Source: Rhipidocladum racemiflorum (taxonomy: Eukaryota; Streptophyta; Magnoliopsida; Poales; Poaceae). Taken from it: a stretch of DNA of 64,000 nucleotides. This document shows, in pieces, positions 22,139 through 33,277 of this stretch; position 1 is the stretch's first letter; each line of letters begins with the position of its first letter. The stretch lies in contig CM070580.1 of assembly GCA_036346355.1 (NCBI GenBank), positions 27,695,374 through 27,759,373 of the forward strand, read 5' to 3'. The notes under the pieces were generated by a model. It saw only the letters and a program-made list of their open reading frames with translations. It did no database searches and was not told the DNA's origin. A program made the translations under genes and the position numbers.

Positions 22139-24259
22139 TGTGAGCACCCCCTCTTCCTATACCGTACTGTACGCCGTCTACTGTAGCAAATAGCACCGTA
22201 TAGCAACAGGAAGCCTCGACACCGAAGATCTGAACCTAAAAATTCGATCGACGGGATCGAACCCTTAACCGGACCGGTGCTCAGACGCATCGATCATCGA
22301 TCCCTGGATCAGTAGCCCAGTATCGCGTACCCACAACCCGAGTATCAATGCACAAAAAGATAAACTAAGGTAATTACATAATTGGGTGTAAACCTTGAAC
22401 AAGAGTATTACAGAAACCAAAAGAAGTAAAGCGACAGCGGAAACAAAAGAAAGACAACCAGCGCAGCTGGCCCGACCACCCCACGAGGCTCTTGATCGAG
22501 GGAGGGACTACTGGCCGCAACACTCGCGAGAAAAGGGGCTCGCCATCATCCGACATCATCATTACCTTCCTCTGTGGAAAAAGGGTTAGCGACAGCGGTG
22601 AGTACACGTATGTACTCGCAAGACTTTAGTGTATGGAAATATAAATAAATGCAGGCTGATTCAACAGATAAAGCTTCTACATCTGGTTAATTGCGTAAAT
22701 TTGGATTTAAAATAGTTCATTGAAAAGTAATACCTAATTTGAAAGACAGCAGTTTGAATAAAACATATTTACAGTATATGTAACAATCGAGCTCCACAAT
22801 GCCACCATCCATGGTACTTAATCGATACGAATCGACATCCATACATACTCATAATCCCATCGAGAATCATATACACATATACACAAATCCATCAAGTACC
22901 ATTACACCACATACTTTATACCGACTCAGAAATAGATTTTCATTTTCAAAAACAAAACAAATCTCTATAGTTGATATGATTAGAGAAGATTGATCATAAC
23001 CGTGAGCACGGCTAATCGATTAGAATTATTTGATACTCTGCGAGTTTGCGCACTTTACCCAAACACAACTCGGACTTGCATCCTCGTCATCCAGGGTACA
23101 CGCGATACACGAGGTATCCGATATACAAGAATGATCTATTCTTTCCCATCGTTGAGGTTATAGCCACACCCCAAAGACTGGTGACGACAAATCCACTACT
23201 ATGGCGATAAGAGGCCAACCACCACTCAGGCGGCCACGGAATACTCATCGTGACGACGGCGAATTGTTGGCCGCGGCATTACCCCATAGCAAGGCGTACA
23301 CCGTTGTATCAACAAACATGAACCGAGCGATTCCTCGCTGCAAAAGTACAAGCGCACACACGGCGCGCATACGGCGGGTCGTGAGGACACACACACCGCG
23401 CTTGACTGCTCAACACAGGGAAAAGGTCCACTCTTCGGCCTACCAACAGGCATGGCTATCCCCTCACACTTCAAGTACTAGAATAGGCTGCCCCATCCCA
23501 GCATTGCGCGGTTGCACGGTGTTCAATTCAAAAACCGTCACAAGTTCGGTCCTTATATTTTTGCCTAGTGACTCAAGCGGGGAACTCTACTTAACTCGCC
23601 AACCAATCACCACCATGTTTAACTAGCACATATCATACCTCCCGCCAAGTCTAATTACCAACTAGACACTTCACATTTTTACCAATATACCTTTACGATT
23701 CACATTTCCAAAACTTTTCCAAAACCAATTACATTTATCATAATTTTGAGCATTTGGTAAGGACTGACTTTGCTCACCTCTATTGCAGTGTCTAAGCGTA
23801 TGCAATTACTAAATCGTTTATACCCAAGTGACATTTTATTAAATTGTCAACCCTACTAAGGTTATCAATGATCTCAGGGAATTAAATTGAGGAAACCACC
23901 AAATCGGTATATCTACCATTCCCACAAACTAGCGATTTACTGAATATAAACAATGCATATAGTTTGAGAAATCAAAGTAGACATCGTGAAATATAGGTTT
24001 CAAGATGGTCAAAGGAGGTGCTTGCCTTGTTGTTGCACTTCGGTGATGTCCGGGATGATGCTCGGGTTGTTCGAGGCGAAGCCCGACTCGCTAGCCTCTA
24101 ATCGGTCAAAGCAACAAAAGCGATAAGGAAATACAACTTAGCAAAAGAAAGTTTTAAATGCACCATGAAGTGCATGCAATACACAAGAATGAAGTACAAC
24201 CAAGAAACCCTGAAGAAACAACGCACTCGGACAACACAACACGACCGGACAGAACAGCC

Positions 24260-24345
24260 TAACCCGGACAGTCCGGGTTTTGCATCCGGACAGTCCGGAT
24301 AGGCCGGACACTCCGGACCGTTTCGTCCGGATACTCCGGTCCTAG
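24260..24345. repeat. four CCGGA-N3-TCCGG palindromes
   Basis: CCGGACAGTCCGG occurs twice, followed by CCGGACACTCCGG and CCGGATACTCCGG. They lie in the transcribed part of the solo LTR (downstream of its minus-strand TATA). Confidence 0.85.
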
Positions 24346-24959
24346 GGCATTTGGTCCAACTCGACGAGGAGACGGAGACCTTACCACTTCCTACAACTTC
24401 ACCGCGACCCGATCTACGACTTTCGTACACCTAGCGAACCGGAAGGAGTTCCGAGCTAGCCGATTCTACGAGAAAACGTCGCTAACCCGCCAAATCTCTA
24501 ACTCACACTAACAACTCCTTAAATCGACATTACTACTACCCGATCTACCACTCTAGCATACTACATTCACTAATCCAAATCCCATTTTCAACCCTAGAAC
24601 CACTACACCCAAAACCCTAGAATCCAAGTTCAACCCTAGCCTCCCAAATCCAAACCTAAGTCCTAATCCCACCATGAACGACTCTAGAACCCAAGAATCC
24701 CGCGAATCAAACCCTAAGAGAAAAGCTTACCTCCAAGGAAGATGGAGGAGGAGCAACGCCGGGTGGAGGATGGGGAATGACGGCTTGGGGAGGAGCACAC
24801 CGAGATGGAGGAGTCAGGGAGGGTCACCGGCCGTGTGGCTCATTTGGAGAGGAGCTCGGGGTGGTGGAGAGAACACCAAGGAAGTGGGGAAACCAAAGTA
24901 GAAGAAGAAAGAATGGAAGGGAGCCACGAAATGGGACTTTTATACAAAACCCCACGCCA

Positions 24960-25155
24960 ATACCGGACTCTCCGGACTCAACCCGGAGACTCCGGGTTGG
25001 GGTCTTCGGTATAGCCAACCCGGACACTCCGGCATATGGTCCGGACTCTCCGGGTTGGGGTGTTCTGTCAGCGTAACCCGGATACTCCGGACTTTTATCC
25101 GGACATTCCGGGTTGGATCCGGATACTCCGAGTGTGGATCCGGATACTCCGGACA
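24960..25155. repeat. eight CCGGA-type palindromes in the U3 of the solo LTR
   Basis: Perfect or one-base-off copies of CCGGA-N3-TCCGG follow one another every 15-40 bases, the centre varying among CTC, GAC, CAC, TAC and CAT. They sit just upstream of the minus-strand TATA box, where enhancer arrays of LTRs lie. Binding proteins are not known from sequence. Confidence 0.85.
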
Positions 25156-25437
25156 TCCCAGAACTTTTGAACTTGGGCCTTGACGGCTAAAGCTTCCAGG
25201 GTTGATTACTAATTGTCCCAAAGTATTTCGGAAGTTAATAGGGTCACAGGCACTTGCCCAACCTAATTCGAATTTACTTATGAGCGAAATTACTTAAGTT
25301 GAAGGGTTCTTTCTGATCCCAAGCAAGTATGTTCACTCAAGATACGGAAATACACAAGCACAGTGTATTATTGAACAGTGTTTGAGTACAAATGTACAGT
25401 GACTCGAGTATAGAAATACTCGGGATATTACACCCGA

Positions 25438-26371
25438 GCCCCGATGGCCCCGGGCCACGGGCATTCTGTCAAGGAATCCGCAGCGCGAGGTTCCCTGCCA
25501 GGTTCCGAGCGCCGGTCAACATAGCCAAATACGCGGGGGCCACGAACCCCAGCGTGTGGCTGGAGGATTACCGGCTAGCATGCCGAGCAGGGGGAGCCAC
25601 AGACGATCTTTTCGTCATCCAGTACCTCCCCATCTACTTGGCGGACTCGGCTCGAGCATGGCTCGAGTACCTGCCCGCCAACATCATCGAGGCTGGGCCG
25701 ACCTCAAACACCACTTCGTTGGCAACTTCCAGGGCACCTACAAGCGACCAGGGAACTCTGGGACTGAAGAGCTGCAGCGGCAGCCAGGGAGAACCTTCGA
25801 CTACATCCGGCGTTTCTCCCAACAGTGCAACGAGCTCCCTGACATCCGTGACGCCGATGTCGTGGGGGCGTTCATCTACGGCACTACCTCCAAGACCCTA
25901 GTCCACAAGCTGGGATGCGCAAAGCCCAGAACCACCAAAGAGCTCTTGGACATCGCCACCAACCACGCCTCGGGCGAGGAGGCCGTAGATGTCATCTTCG
26001 ACAAAGGGAAGTCGAAGCGAGGAACTGGCGCCGAGCCCAGCCCCTCCTCCGACCGCCCCGACAAACGGAAGCGCCACGGCAAACAGGTCCGCGAGGACCG
26101 CATAGTCGCGGCCGCCGATCAGCCGGGGAAGCCGCAGAACCGGCAACCCCCCCGACCATTTCGAGAAGCTGATGGAGAGTCCGTGTCCAAACCACGGATA
26201 CCCCGTCAGGCACAAGTACCGGGACTGCGAAGTCCTAAAGCGTTTCCTTTCCGGAGCCCCCACGACGCCGCGGGGCAAAGGGAAGAAGCAAGACCCAGCG
26301 CCGACCGACGGGGACAAAGGGGCGGACGCCGGCTTCCCCGAAACTGATGGATGCCTCATGATCTTTGACTG
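25438..26371 (+). pseudogene. Tat-lineage gag, C-terminal part with zinc-knuckle-like motif
   Basis: This continues the gag after the solo LTR. A first frame (to about 25693) includes NIAKYAGATNPSVWLEDYRL and a WLEYLP block typical of the plant gag core. The frame shifts by one near 25693, then continues with HHFVGNFQGTYKRPG and an RRFSQQCNELPDI block to about 26155, and shifts again near 26150-26172. The final frame has CPNHGYPVRHKYRDC, a His/Cys cluster that replaces the usual zinc knuckle in this lineage. Two frameshifts make it non-functional as read. Confidence 0.8.
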
Positions 26372-27110
26372 ACCGGCAAGCTACGCCGACCGAAGGCAGC
26401 TCAAGCTTGCCTACCGGGAGGTGCTCGTGGCAAACCCTGCCATACCCAAATACCTTCGATGGTCGGAGTCCCCGATCACCTTTGATCGAACCGACCATCC
26501 CGACCACATCCCGCAACCAGGGAGGTACCCGCTTGTCATCGACCCCATTGTGGGGACGAAGCGCCTGACCAAGGTGCTCATGGACGGCGGTAGCAGTCTC
26601 AACATTCTTTATGTCGAGACCCTCGACGCCATGGGGATTCCCCGCCCGAGCCTCCGACCAAGTAGGGCGCCTTTTCACGGCGTCGTCCCTGGCCAGGAGG
26701 CCCACCCGCTCGGGCAGATCGACCTGCCCGTCACATTCGGGAGCCCGGCCAACTTTCGCACCAAAACCCTCACCTTTGAGGTAGTGGATTTCACCGGCTC
26801 CTACCACGCCATTTTGGGAAGACCATGCTACGCGAAGTTCATGGCGATCCCCAACTACACCTACCTGAAGCTGAAGATGCCCGGGCCGCGTGGGGTGATC
26901 ACCGTGACCGCGTCTTTTCAGCTCGCTTACAACTGCGAGAAGGATAGCTGCGAGTTGGCTTCGGCGGTCGTCGCGTCCGCCGAACTCGCCGGCCTCCGGG
27001 CCACGACCCAACAGTCTGCTCCCGACTCCAGCAAGTCCGGGTCAGGCTCCTTCAAATCCGCCGAGGACACGAAGGCTATCGGTCGACTCAGAAGATCCGA
27101 TCAAGATCGT
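26372..27110 (+). pseudogene. Tat-lineage aspartic protease, stop codon at its start
   Basis: The gag frame runs directly into the protease: an in-frame TGA at 26370-26372 is followed in the same frame by PASYADRRQLKLAYREV. Family comparison suggests a GGA-to-TGA change at this point. The protease active site reads MDGGSSLNILY near 26580-26610 and the LGRPCYAKFM block lies near 26815. The frame is lost near 27080-27110, before reverse transcriptase, by another indel. Confidence 0.75.
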
Positions 27111-27205
27111 TTCGGGTCGGGACCACGCTTCCTGCCAAATAGGAAAGCGCGCTCGTCGATTTCCTCCGCGCCAACCGAGATATCTTCGCATGGAGGCCCT
27201 CCGAC

Positions 27206-28183
27206 ATGCCAGGAATCCCGAGGGAAGTCGCCGAGCACTCTCTGAACGTCCGGTCTGGGTCTAGACCAGTCGCCCAGCGTCTGCGTCGCTTCGACGAAGA
27301 AAAGCGCACGGCCATAGGAGAAGAGATCGCCAAGCTCTTGGCCGCAGGGTTCATCAAAGAAGTTCGCCACCCCGAGTGGTTAGCCAACCCTGTACTTGTG
27401 AAAAAGAAGACTGGGCAATGGAGAATGTGTGTTGACTACACAAGCCTCAATAAGGCATGTCCAAAGGATCCATTCCCCTTGCCCCGCATTGATCAGGTGG
27501 TAGACTCCACCGCGGGGTGCGAGTGTCTGTCCTTCCTGGACGCCTACTCAGGCTATCACCAGATCGCGATGAAGGAAGACGACCAACCTGCGACCTCGTT
27601 CATCACCCCGTACGGCTCGTTCTGTTACGTAACGATGCCGTTTGAACTGAAAAACGCGGGAGCTACATACCAACGATGTATGCAAACGTGCTTTTCCGAC
27701 CAAATCGGCCGTAACGTCGAGGCGTACATCAACGACATCGTTGTCAAGACCAGGAAGGCCCACGACATCATCACCGACCTGGAAGAGACTTTTGCGAACC
27801 TTCGGCGGTTCCGCATTAAGCTCAACCCCGAAAAATACGTCTTCGGGGTACCCAAAGGGAAGCTACTCGGCTTCATCGTCTCCGAGCGCGGCATCGAAGC
27901 CAGCCAAGACAAGATCTCCGCAATCTTAAGGATGGGGCCGATCAGCAACCTCAAAGGGGCCCAGGTCGACAGATGCCTCGCGGCCTTGAGTCGCTTCACG
28001 CCCCGCCGAGCGCGGTTGCCTCTTTACAAACTCCTGAAGAAATCCGACCGATTCACCGGACGGCGAAGCTTCAGACGCCTTCGATGCGCTAAAGGTTCTT
28101 CGGACCTCTCCCCCAGTGCTGGTCGCCCCGGCGCCAGAAGAGCCTCTGCTGCTCTACATTTCCGCCACGACCCAGGTCGTTAG
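27206..28183 (+). pseudogene. Tat-lineage reverse transcriptase, catalytic Asp replaced
   Basis: The frame begins in the linker before the RT (MPGIPREVAEHSL) and includes RT blocks GFIKEVRHPEWLANPVLVKK, WRMCVDYTSLNKACPKD, FLDAYSGYHQI and FCYVTMPFELKNAGATYQR. The catalytic YxDD box at 27725-27736 reads Tyr-Ile-Asn-Asp: the first of the two metal-binding aspartates is Asn (AAC), which should abolish polymerase activity. Sequence past about 27970 is frameshifted, and the connection/RNase H region (28000-28420) is spread over several frames. The start is the first ATG of this open frame, not a real translation start. Confidence 0.85.
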
Positions 28184-28423
28184 CGCGGCACTCGTCGTAG
28201 AGCGAGCAGAGGAAGGACGGGTTCTCAAGGTCCAACGGCCGGTCTACTGCCGTCGAAGTACTCTCCGAGTCCAAGACACGGTACCACAGATCTGAGAAGA
28301 TGATCTACGCGGTTCTAATCACGAAAAGAAAGCTAGTACACTACTTCAACCGGCACCGCGTCTCCGTGGTAACTTCTCTACCACTCGGCGAGGTCATCCA
28401 TAACCGCGACGCCTCCGGGAGGA

Positions 28424-30136
28424 TTGCCAAATGGGCACTCGAGCTCAACGGCACGACATAGCATACATCCCTCGGACGCGGTAAAATCTCAAGTTCTAGC
28501 CGACTTCGTCGCCGAATGGATCGAAGCCAGGCCCCACCTCCGCGAAGACCCTGAGTCTTGGGCGATGTACTTTGACGGATCCTTCACCAAAAGCAGGCCG
28601 GGGCGGGTCGTCATTGTTTCCACTCGGAAAGCAGGCTCGATATGCCATCCGATCGCTTTCGACGCGACCAACAACGTCGCCGAGTACGAGGCCCTCGTTA
28701 CCGGTCTCTGCATCGCCGCCGACCTCGGAGCGCAGCGGCTATACGTGCATGGCGACTCAAAACTGGTCGTCGACCAAGTCATGAAGGCCGCGGAACCTCG
28801 CGACAGTCGGATGGCGGCCTATTGTCAAGAGGTACGCAAACTGGAGCAGAAGTTCAAGGGATTTGAGCTTCACCATAGCTACAGACGGAACAACGGCGAG
28901 GCCGACCGTCTAGCCAATCTTGCCTCTGGCAGAGGGCCGGTCCCGCCTGGGGTTTTCGTCCTCGACCTACACCAAGCATCCATCCGACCCGATCGTCCAG
29001 ACGACCGGATGGGCGACTCGCCGAAAGCACCTCCGCTGGACGACCAACGACCGGAGGCTGAGATGACCGAGCCAAGCTGCGACGTCCTGATAACCAGCAC
29101 CGATTGGAGGAAACCCTTCATCGATCGGCTGACCGACGGTTCCCTTCCTAACGACCCAACCGAGGCCCGCCGCCTCGCTCGACGGGCAAAATCCTTTGTA
29201 CTGGTCGGTAACGACCTCTACAGAAGGAGCCCCTCTGGGATCCTCCAGAGGTGTATTCCGGCCAACCAAGGAAGAGAGCTACTACACGACATCCACGGGG
29301 GAATTTGCGGACACCACGCCGGGTCGCAGAGCTCGGTCGGGAAAGCCTTCCGACAAGGCTTCTACTGGCCAACTGCTGTAGCTGACTCTGAACAAATCGT
29401 CCGGACATGCGAAGGGTGCCAATTCTTCACCCGGCAAACTCACCTCCCAGCGCAAGCCCTCCAGACGATCCCTATTACCTGGCCCTTCGCTGTTTGGGGA
29501 CTCGACCTGGTTGGGCCTTTCAAAAAAGCGCCCGGGGGCTTCACCCACCTACTGGTTGCGATGGATAAGTTTACCAAGTGGATAGAGGCTAAGCCGATCA
29601 CGACCATCACTTCGGCGCGGGCGGCGGACTTCATCCGCAACATCGTCTACCGGTTCGGTGTCCCGAACTCCATCATCACCGACAACGGAACACAGTTCAC
29701 GGGAAAGGAGTTTCTCGAGCTCTGCGGCGACCGGCGTCGCGTGGATTGGGCAGCCGTTGCCCACCCACGGAGCAACGGCCAAGTCGAACGCGCGAACGGC
29801 ATGATCCTACAGGGGCTAAAACCACGGATCTTCGATCGACTGAAGAGATACGCGGGACGTTGGGCGGCTGAGGTGCCTCCCGTACTTTGGAGCCTACGGA
29901 CCACCCCAACCCGGTCGACCGGATTCACGCCATTTTTCTTGGCGTTCGGGGCCAAGGCCGTCTTGCCAATCGACTTAAACTACAGCGCCCCAAGGGTTCG
30001 AGCCTTCGACGAAACCCGGGGGCTCGAGTCTCAACAAGACGCTGTCGACCGGCTCGACGAAGCGCGGGATGTCGCCATCATCCGCTCAGCCAAGTACCCG
30101 GCGAGCGCTGCGGCGCTACCACGACCGCAAGGTTAG
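28424..30136 (+). pseudogene. Tat-lineage second RNase H and integrase
   Basis: This 570-codon frame is the best-preserved coding part of the element. It contains an RNase H of the additional type found in Tat elements, with FDGS, AEYEAL, GDSKLVV and EADRLANLAS supplying the four acidic residues. The integrase follows: an HHCC zinc domain (His-x3-His around HDIHGGICGHH, then CEGCQFF), a catalytic core with the first Asp in WGLDLVGPF, the second in ITDNGTQF and the Glu in NGQVERAN, and the SLRTTPTRSTGFTPFFLAFG block. All DDE residues are present. The frame breaks near 30100, before the integrase C-terminus. Part of a polyprotein, so no start of its own. Confidence 0.88.
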
Positions 30137-30336
30137 AGGTCGGCGTTCAACGTGGCGACACAGTTCTTCGCCAGGTTCAGTCCAACAAAGACAAGCACAA
30201 GCTCTCCTCTCCTTGGGAAGGCCCCTTTACTGTAGTAGAAGTCCTTCGACCCAGCACTTACCGGCTCAAGGATCCCGATGGCAACATCTTGTCCAACGCC
30301 TGGAATATCGAAAAGCTAAGACGATTCTACCCTTAA
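30137..30336 (+). pseudogene. Tat-lineage integrase C-terminal domain, shifted frame
   Basis: After a one-base shift the integrase continues with GDTVLRQVQSNKDKHKL, the GPY/F-type block SPWEGPFTVVEV and the terminal sequence NIEKLRRFYP before the TAA. Downstream DNA is noncoding on this strand. Confidence 0.82.
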
Positions 30337-30724
30337 GTCCATTTCTCTTTTACCTCGTCTACTACCGTGAGCAGCCCGACCCTCGGTCGGGCCTGCGCGT
30401 AGCGTTTCTACCCGACCCGACGAGCGAGGTCGGGGTGCGAACGCTCGTGTTAAAGTTCTTCGCCTACTTTTCGGAAAAACACTTGAACACGTCGGTCACT
30501 GCTCGGATGATCCCCTCGGACCCGAGAACAGTGATCCCGGCGCGCTTCACCAGAAAGGCACACCCGAAAAGATAGCGAAAAAGCACACACGAAACCTCCG
30601 AAGAATCCAAACACCTTTATTTCTTCCGATTCGACGGCATTTACATTCTTTAAGAAACGTGAAGTCTAAAACCAGAAAAGTTTATCTTATTCTAGGGTCC
30701 TCCTCGCCTCGGCGATCTCCGGAC

Positions 30725-31295
30725 TTATCGTCCCTCTCCAAGCGCGGCTTCGGCTTCCCGCACAATTTTTGCCGCAAAACGCAGCCAATCGGTCGGTCGC
30801 CGAAATCCGCGACAGAGAGCCCCGATCTGCCCGAGTGCGACGCCAAGAGCGGAAGCCCCCGCCCCTGTGTGACCTCTATGGTTCCTGGGGAACTTCGGGC
30901 TCGCCGCAGAGGGGTCCACCGACGGAGAGGTGTCTGGCAGGTGTGATTGGGGCGACGTGGCGCATTCATTAGCACGGGCCTGGATGTCGCGGTGGACTCC
31001 AGGCTCCCTGAGGAGAGAGCACGGGGAACGGCAGCGTCTGTTCCCCAATCGCTCGGCGCCAAGCGGCGCTTCCTCGGCTCGGCGACCGCGGCCTGCCGCT
31101 CCGTTCCGGTCCTCCTCCTCCGCCTCCGCTCAGCGACTCCCAATCAACCCTCGTCGTCCGACGGGCCGCCATCGCGGCCGAAGCTCGTCGCTCCAACTCC
31201 TCGTCCTCCGCCTCTTGTTCAAAGGCGTCCCAGTCGATCTCGTCGATGGGTGGGCTCTCGACCTTGGAGCGAGGTTGAGAGGGCGAGGCAGCCAT
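30725..31295 (-). pseudogene. antisense ORF in the 3' region of the Tat element
   Basis: On the minus strand the ATG at 31295 opens a frame beginning MAASPSQPRSKVESPPIDEI, with an acidic stretch FEQEAEDEELERR and a Gly run. The frame shifts around 31050-31140, and a frame ending at 30725 supplies a plausible helical C-terminus (WLRFAAKIVREAEAALGEG). A TATA box lies 62 bases upstream of the ATG on the same strand. Antisense ORFs between pol and the 3' LTR are known in Tat elements such as Grande and RIRE2-type families, with no known function. The N-terminal 109-codon frame is intact here, but the full protein appears broken by at least one frameshift, like the rest of the element. Confidence 0.6.
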
Positions 31296-31356
31296 GAAAA
31301 CGAGTTAGTAGCAGGCCTCAACGTCGCTGGATGAAGTCCCAGCGCCCACCGCTCGC

Positions 31357-31364
31357 CTATTTAT
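31357..31364 (-). promoter_or_regulatory. TATA box of the antisense ORF
   Basis: The minus strand reads CCTATAAATAGG, a strong plant TATA box in a near-palindrome, 62 bases upstream of the antisense ATG. It suggests that the antisense ORF has its own promoter. Confidence 0.6.
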
Positions 31365-32736
31365 AGGCGATCCGCAGCCGACGAGCGACGCTACCGAGGG
31401 CACCCGCCAGCATTAACTACGACCGCGCCTTTCCAAGCTGATGGCGTGGAAGCCGAAGCGTCAAAACTGACGGTGCGAAAACCGAAGCACCGCCGATTCT
31501 CCGCGTTGAACTAGAAATGCCTCGAGAACCTCACCAGCTGCAAAGAAAGATAAGTGAATATCTTCTTTCCCTGCACTCGTTGTTACTCCTTCAAAGTGGC
31601 GCGCGGCGGTAACAGCCAAACCGCCTCGCACCACTCGGGGGCTATAAGAGTCCCGTGGGTTGGTGACACGACCAATTACCGGGTCCTCCCGAAATCGCCA
31701 AACTTTCGACCAAAAGTACTACGGCCTACGCCCCGGCGGCTACGGTTGTGAAATAGTACTTAACGGAAGAAGGAAGCGCCCAAGCGGAGCGACCCACGAT
31801 TGGTCGGGAGCACCCCTCCCACGGTCGCACTTACCGATCGGCGCGTTCCTGAACGCTCTCGTGTTTTCCCCGCTCCCTTACTTTGTAATGCACACACCAA
31901 CCTACGCCCGACCCCTGTGGTCCCCAAGGCTATGGACGGTAATAGTGACCATCACAAACAAAGGGTGCGAAAAACAAACACGGGGCAAAACACATACCAG
32001 TTCCTTACAAATCTAGAAAGAGCAAAGAAAAAACCGTTTAATTCCCCTTTTTCATTCATCTATGAAGGACGTCGGTCAGGGAAACCTGGTTGGCAATCGC
32101 ACTGGCGTGCGGTTCAACACCAAAGCCCCAGGGCCGTCCAAGAGTTCGACGGACCGCGCCTAAGGCCCGGCCCAGCGCTGAGGGGTGCGAGAAACCAGCC
32201 GCAAAAACGAATCCGGCTCCACCATGGCGAAAAACGAGCAAGAGGTGAGGCCGAGGCGAGCCCCCAGCGGGCCCCCAGTTGGGTCGGCGGACGACCCAAT
32301 CGCCTTAACTCACGTCCGGGACCATACCTCGCGCTCTCCCGCGGAGCCCGTCGACGGGCGGCAGTCAGCTGCACCCTGGATCGGCGAACGATCCAAGGTC
32401 CGATACGGGATCGAGTAAGGAAAGGTTCTTCATGGATCGCCCCCAAGTGGGGTCGGACACCCGCGCCGGGATCGTCCGCTAGGGGACCCCCCTCGCGAGG
32501 GGGGCCTCCAGGTTCCACCCGGATCACTCGCTTGAAGCTCCACGAGAGCGGCGCTCGAGCCAGCGAAGGCAAGCGCGCGTCTCTCACCCCCTCCAGGTCC
32601 CACACCTGCGGACGGGGCGTAAACACGGGACAGACGGTAAACCCCTCCACCCGACAGCAAACTCGCCCAGCTCCGGCGTGAAACGAGCCACAACTAGCCC
32701 CGCCCCGGGTCAAGCGCAAGCATGCGAAGCATGGGC

Positions 32737-32906
32737 GCCACGTGCCCGCCGGGGCGACCAGCCCACTGCGCGCCCGGCGGTACGACCCGGGCGCCACGTG
32801 CCCGCCGGGGCGACCAGCCCGGTATGGCTCGACGCCACGTGTCCGCCAGACGACCGATCAGCTGCGCGCCGCCACATCTCAGCGCCACGTGTCCGCCGAG
32901 GCGACC
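32737..32906. repeat. four G-box repeats in the 3' region of the Tat element
   Basis: The core CGCCACGTG(C/T)CCGCC occurs four times, with CACGTG at 32739, 32795, 32836 and 32886. Three copies are followed by GGCGACCA or GACGACC. CACGTG is the plant G-box recognised by bHLH and bZIP factors. It lies about 1.4 kb upstream of the antisense TATA box and 0.4 kb before the 3' LTR. Confidence 0.82.
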
Positions 32907-32982
32907 ATCGCCATGGCGCTGATGCCGCGGCTGCGTGGCGCCGGTGCGTAAATATATCGCGATTGGACCTCTCCGACACAAG

Positions 32983-33277
32983 CAAAGAATCGGACAAGCG
33001 TAATTCCCCGACCGCTCTCCAACCAGCTCGGGGCTCTGGTTACACTCCACCTGCGCCACACACTCCAAGACTCTCCCGACCAAACCTGGGCCAGTGTCCC
33101 CAGAGCGGCAAAGAATCGGACAGGCGTAACCCTCGACCTCCGCTCTCCAACCAGCCTGGGGCTCGGGGCTACACTCAAGGCCACACAAGACCCGGCCGAA
33201 GACTCGATCAAGCCAGCGCATCACTAAGACGGAAGCAAAACCCCAGGCATCTCTCCGACCGCCCGGGCTCTGGCTAC
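32983..33277 (+). repeat. repeated polypurine-tract-like segments before the 3' LTR
   Basis: A segment AAAGAATCGGACA(A/G)GCGTAA ... CTCTCCAACCAGC ... GGGGCTC occurs at about 32985-33045 and again at 33110-33172. A third degenerate end, CCGGGCTCTGGCTA, stands directly before the 3' LTR. The GGGGCT(CTGG)TTAC-like end of each unit resembles the polypurine tract/LTR junction of this lineage. Confidence 0.6.

Larger units (their letters stand above)
22139..25432 (-). repeat. complete 3.3-kb solo LTR of a Tekay-like gypsy family
   Basis: The insertion begins TGTGAGCACC and ends GATATTACA, flanked by the perfect 5-bp duplication CCCGA (22134-22138 and 25433-25437). On the minus strand it reads TGTAATATCC...GGTGCTCACA, a TG...CA LTR, and a TATA box (GTATAAAAG on minus at about 24940-24948) gives the same orientation. 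No internal region is present, so it arose by recombination between two LTRs. It interrupts the Tat gag and is therefore younger than that element. Notable contents are two arrays of CCGGA-N3-TCCGG palindromes and a GAGTACACGTATGTACTC motif at 22600-22617. Confidence 0.9.

Noticed and set aside
21683..22290. Antisense frames across the Tat gag
   Set aside because: Shadows of the gag coding strand in GC-rich sequence. No TATA box or family resemblance, unlike 30725-31295.
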